This document shows positions 62,881 through 64,000 of a stretch of DNA of 64,000 nucleotides, piece after piece. Position numbers and translations under genes: made by a program. The notes under the pieces are model-generated. The model did no database searches and was not told where the DNA came from. It saw only the letters and a program-made list of their open reading frames with translations. The stretch's first letter is position 1. Every line of letters begins with the position of its first letter. The DNA is from [Clostridium] citroniae WAL-17108. Its GTDB lineage: Bacteria; Bacillota; Clostridia; Lachnospirales; Lachnospiraceae. The DNA lies in contig NZ_JH376429.1 of assembly GCF_000233455.1 (NCBI RefSeq), forward strand, positions 162,032-226,031, written 5' to 3'.

Positions 62881-63021
62881 CTATATGACTGGTATACTGC
62901 CGGCGGCACGGGTGTCCACGATGCACCCTCATACCAGAGTATGATCCATACCCTCTGTCCGGTATATATGATACCGGCCGTATGCCGCGTGGTCCCAGCT
63001 ATGTTTTAAACAGCTATATAG
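62881..63021 (-). ncRNA. Candidate structured leader RNA (riboswitch-like) of the purine operon
   Basis: Reading the minus strand from 63021 to 62881: P1 pairs 63021-63011 with 62891-62881 (11 positions, one mismatch). P2 GCUGG/CCGGC (62999-62995 with 62903-62899) and P3 GCGGCA/UGCCGC (62988-62983 with 62908-62903) share one base. Inside are three hairpins: P4 CCGGUAU/AUACCGG (62977-62971 with 62965-62959), P5 AGGGUAUG/CAUACUCU (62954-62947 with 62943-62936) and P6 GGGUG/CACCC (62928-62924 with 62914-62910). The 9-nt loop of P6 contains CGUGG, complementary to CCACG (62992-62988) in the bulge between P2 and P3, so a pseudoknot is possible. The RNA ends 45 nt before the deaminase AUG. It matches no riboswitch class I recognise. 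With the operator below it accounts for the 62836-63166 gap. Confidence 0.6.
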
Positions 63022-63053
63022 ATATGATTTTTCAAAGAGCAATAGATACTTAA

Positions 63054-63099
63054 CCAATATATCAATGATTGGATATAAAATCAATATCCAATATATCAA
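63054..63099 (-). promoter_or_regulatory. Promoter and overlapping operator of the purine operon
   Basis: Minus strand: -35 TTGATT (63084-63079), spacer 17, -10 TATATT (63061-63056). Over it lie an inverted repeat TTGGATAT/ATATCCAA (63069-63076 with 63084-63091) and two direct copies of CCAATATATCAA (63054-63065, 63088-63099). The start would be near 63049, giving a leader of about 215 nt. The XRE-cupin protein encoded just upstream is a candidate ligand. Confidence 0.65.
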
Positions 63100-63166
63100 A
63101 TAATTTTTGCATATTTTTGTGAAAATCTAACAATTTTTGTATTTCATCTTCCCGGGAAGTGCAATG

Positions 63167-63739
63167 TTATCCCGGGAAATGCAGCGTCCCCCACACCGGC
63201 GGCGTGATCGTGGAAAGCACCTCCACATAATCCTCCGTTTCATTAATACATGTATGGGGTAAATCCTCCTCTATGATAGTAGTGTCCCCCTGATGCAGCA
63301 CAATGGGCTTATCCCCCACTAAAACCGTCAGCATTCCCTTTAAAACAAGAAGCGTCTCCTCGGAATGATGAACAATGGGGATTTCCGAATCCCTGGACCT
63401 TGGTTCCAGAGTGGCTTTTATCATCAGCGTTTTCGGAGAAAAATTCTGGGAAGGGAGAGGAGTAAGGAATTCATATTCCACACTGCTTTTCTTAATGCGC
63501 ACAGATAAGCGCTCCTCCCGGCGTATGGTAAGATTGTGATCATTTTTATGGTCATCCATCAAAACATAGAGAGGAACATCAAACTCCCTGGCAATCTTCC
63601 TCAAAGAGGAAAGAGATGGTTCCGCCTCCTCCCGCTCCACCTGGGAGATATATCCAATTGAAAGTCCGGTCCTCTCTGCCAATTCCTTGATGGTAAGATT
63701 CTGTTTCTTGCGGTATTCCCTAATATTTGTGCCTAACAT
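63167..63739 (-). CDS. XRE-family regulator with C-terminal cupin domain
   Basis: 190 aa. N-terminal HTH (residues 1-60: IREYRKKQNLTIKELAERTG, LSIGYISQVEREEAEPSLSS) and a C-terminal small cupin that may bind a metabolite (IVHHSEETLLVLKGMLTVLV, GDTTIIEEDLPHTCINE). This PuuR/SinR-like layout is common among regulators of catabolic operons. GAAGGAG precedes ATG 63739. It lies upstream of the deaminase-permease genes on the same strand and divergent from the gene at 63966. Near-duplicate CTTCCCGGGA segments at its 3' end (about 63149-63178) can form a stem-loop without T-run. Confidence 0.9.
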   Translation of the reverse strand: MLGTNIREYRKKQNLTIKELAERTGLSIGYISQVEREEAEPSLSSLRKIAREFDVPLYVLMDDHKNDHNLTIRREERLSVRIKKSSVEYEFLTPLPSQNFSPKTLMIKATLEPRSRDSEIPIVHHSEETLLVLKGMLTVLVGDKPIVLHQGDTTIIEEDLPHTCINETEDYVEVLSTITPPVWGTLHFPG

Positions 63740-63806
63740 ACGAAACTCCTTCTTTGGTAGTATCCCTATTTTAACGTCTTATGCCCGCTTGCGCAAGATT
63801 TTTATG

Positions 63807-63843
63807 CAGAAACTTTCCTGGAATCCCCCAGAAACTTTCCTGG
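63807..63843. promoter_or_regulatory. Direct-repeat operator between XRE-cupin gene and the gene at 63966
   Basis: CAGAAACTTTCCTGG occurs at 63807-63821 and 63829-63843, 22 bases apart (two helical turns). Each unit is itself a weak dyad (CCAGRAA..TTYCTGG). The position between two divergent genes, one of them a regulator, suggests an operator. Confidence 0.55.
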
Positions 63844-63883
63844 TGTCTCCCCAGGGATTTCTACAATAATAGACAGAAGTAGT

Positions 63884-63911
63884 TGACCGATATTTTAACC
63901 TATAGTAAAAT
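63884..63911 (+). promoter_or_regulatory. Promoter of the gene starting at 63966
   Basis: -35 TTGACC (63883-63888), spacer 17, -10 TAAAAT (63906-63911). AGGAGG follows ahead of the ATG at 63966. Confidence 0.65.
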
Positions 63912-63965
63912 TAGAAGATAATATTATGCATTAATTAAGATATATACATAATTCAGGAGGATGAA

Positions 63966-64000
63966 ATGAAAATTACAGGGATGAACATTGAAAAAGTACA
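63966..64000 (+). CDS. 5' end of an unidentified gene (cut by window edge)
   Basis: AGGAGG lies five bases before ATG 63966, and a good promoter is upstream. Only MKITGMNIEKV is visible. An opening of the form MKITxxxxxxV is common in enolase-superfamily dehydratases and racemases, but eleven residues cannot decide it. Divergent from the XRE-cupin gene, with shared repeats in between. Confidence 0.6.
   Translation, partial: MKITGMNIEKV

Noticed and set aside
62881..63021. Purine (xpt-type) riboswitch
   Set aside because: The conserved three-way junction sequences and kissing loops of that class are not visible; the fold has at least six helices instead of three.
1..64000. tRNA, rRNA, phage, insertion sequence or integrative element
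   Set aside because: No cloverleaf, rRNA segment, transposase, integrase or attachment-site repeat was seen on either strand; gene content and ribosome sites look uniform across the window.

Overview
The window reads as a chromosomal stretch of a Gram-positive anaerobe of the Clostridia, most likely a Lachnospiraceae/Enterocloster-type gut bacterium. The evidence is AddAB instead of RecBCD, an oxygen-sensitive class III ribonucleotide reductase, rubrerythrin, YtaF, ScpA/ScpB, several YesM/YesN two-component systems and strong AGGAGG ribosome binding sites. No tRNA, rRNA, CRISPR array, insertion sequence or phage gene was seen.

1-22 kb is housekeeping. It holds the 3' end of thymidylate synthase (with two apparent indels close to the window edge) and an addB-addA-ketopantoate reductase-DinB-like operon. 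Next come an anaerobic NTP reductase with a C-terminal thioredoxin-like domain under a probable NrdR-box promoter, and a dut-TPR-hflX operon. Small XRE regulators, ytaF, scpA-scpB, a metallophosphoesterase, a HAD phosphatase, rubrerythrin and a lysine-tailed HTH protein follow.

22-41 kb carries two ABC importers usually labelled 'iron(III)', each with its own YesM/YesN pair. Operon A (22.3-29.1 kb, +) is SBP-ATPase-permease-kinase-regulator. Operon B (41.4-33.5 kb, -) is SBP-permease-ATPase-second SBP-kinase-regulator; the second SBP is translationally coupled to the kinase, like HptA-HptS-HptR. The binding proteins lack the Tyr-Tyr iron dyad, and the main SBP of operon B has a His-Asp element resembling hexose-phosphate-binding AfuA. 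Between the operons lie a SUFU-domain protein, a diguanylate cyclase, a MerR regulator and a divergent MATE pump.

41.5-47.4 kb is an efflux cluster: a second MATE pump divergent from a second MerR regulator, then a heterodimeric ABC exporter. Three promoters here and at 32 kb have the 19-bp spacers typical of MerR-controlled genes; two share almost the same operator although they are 11.8 kb apart.

47.4-59.8 kb (-) is one glycoside-use operon: CUT1 SBP and two permeases (no ATPase, presumably shared), a YesM/YesN pair, GH42, a ROK kinase, GH1 and mannose-6-phosphate isomerase. The isomerase contains an in-frame 18-bp minisatellite.

60-64 kb (-) is a purine salvage unit: XRE-cupin regulator, 8-oxoguanine-deaminase-type amidohydrolase and a QNxG-type purine permease. 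The leader of the deaminase gene can fold into an elaborate multi-helix RNA with a possible pseudoknot that I cannot assign to a known riboswitch class. It is the best candidate in the window for something undescribed. A new gene starts at the right edge.
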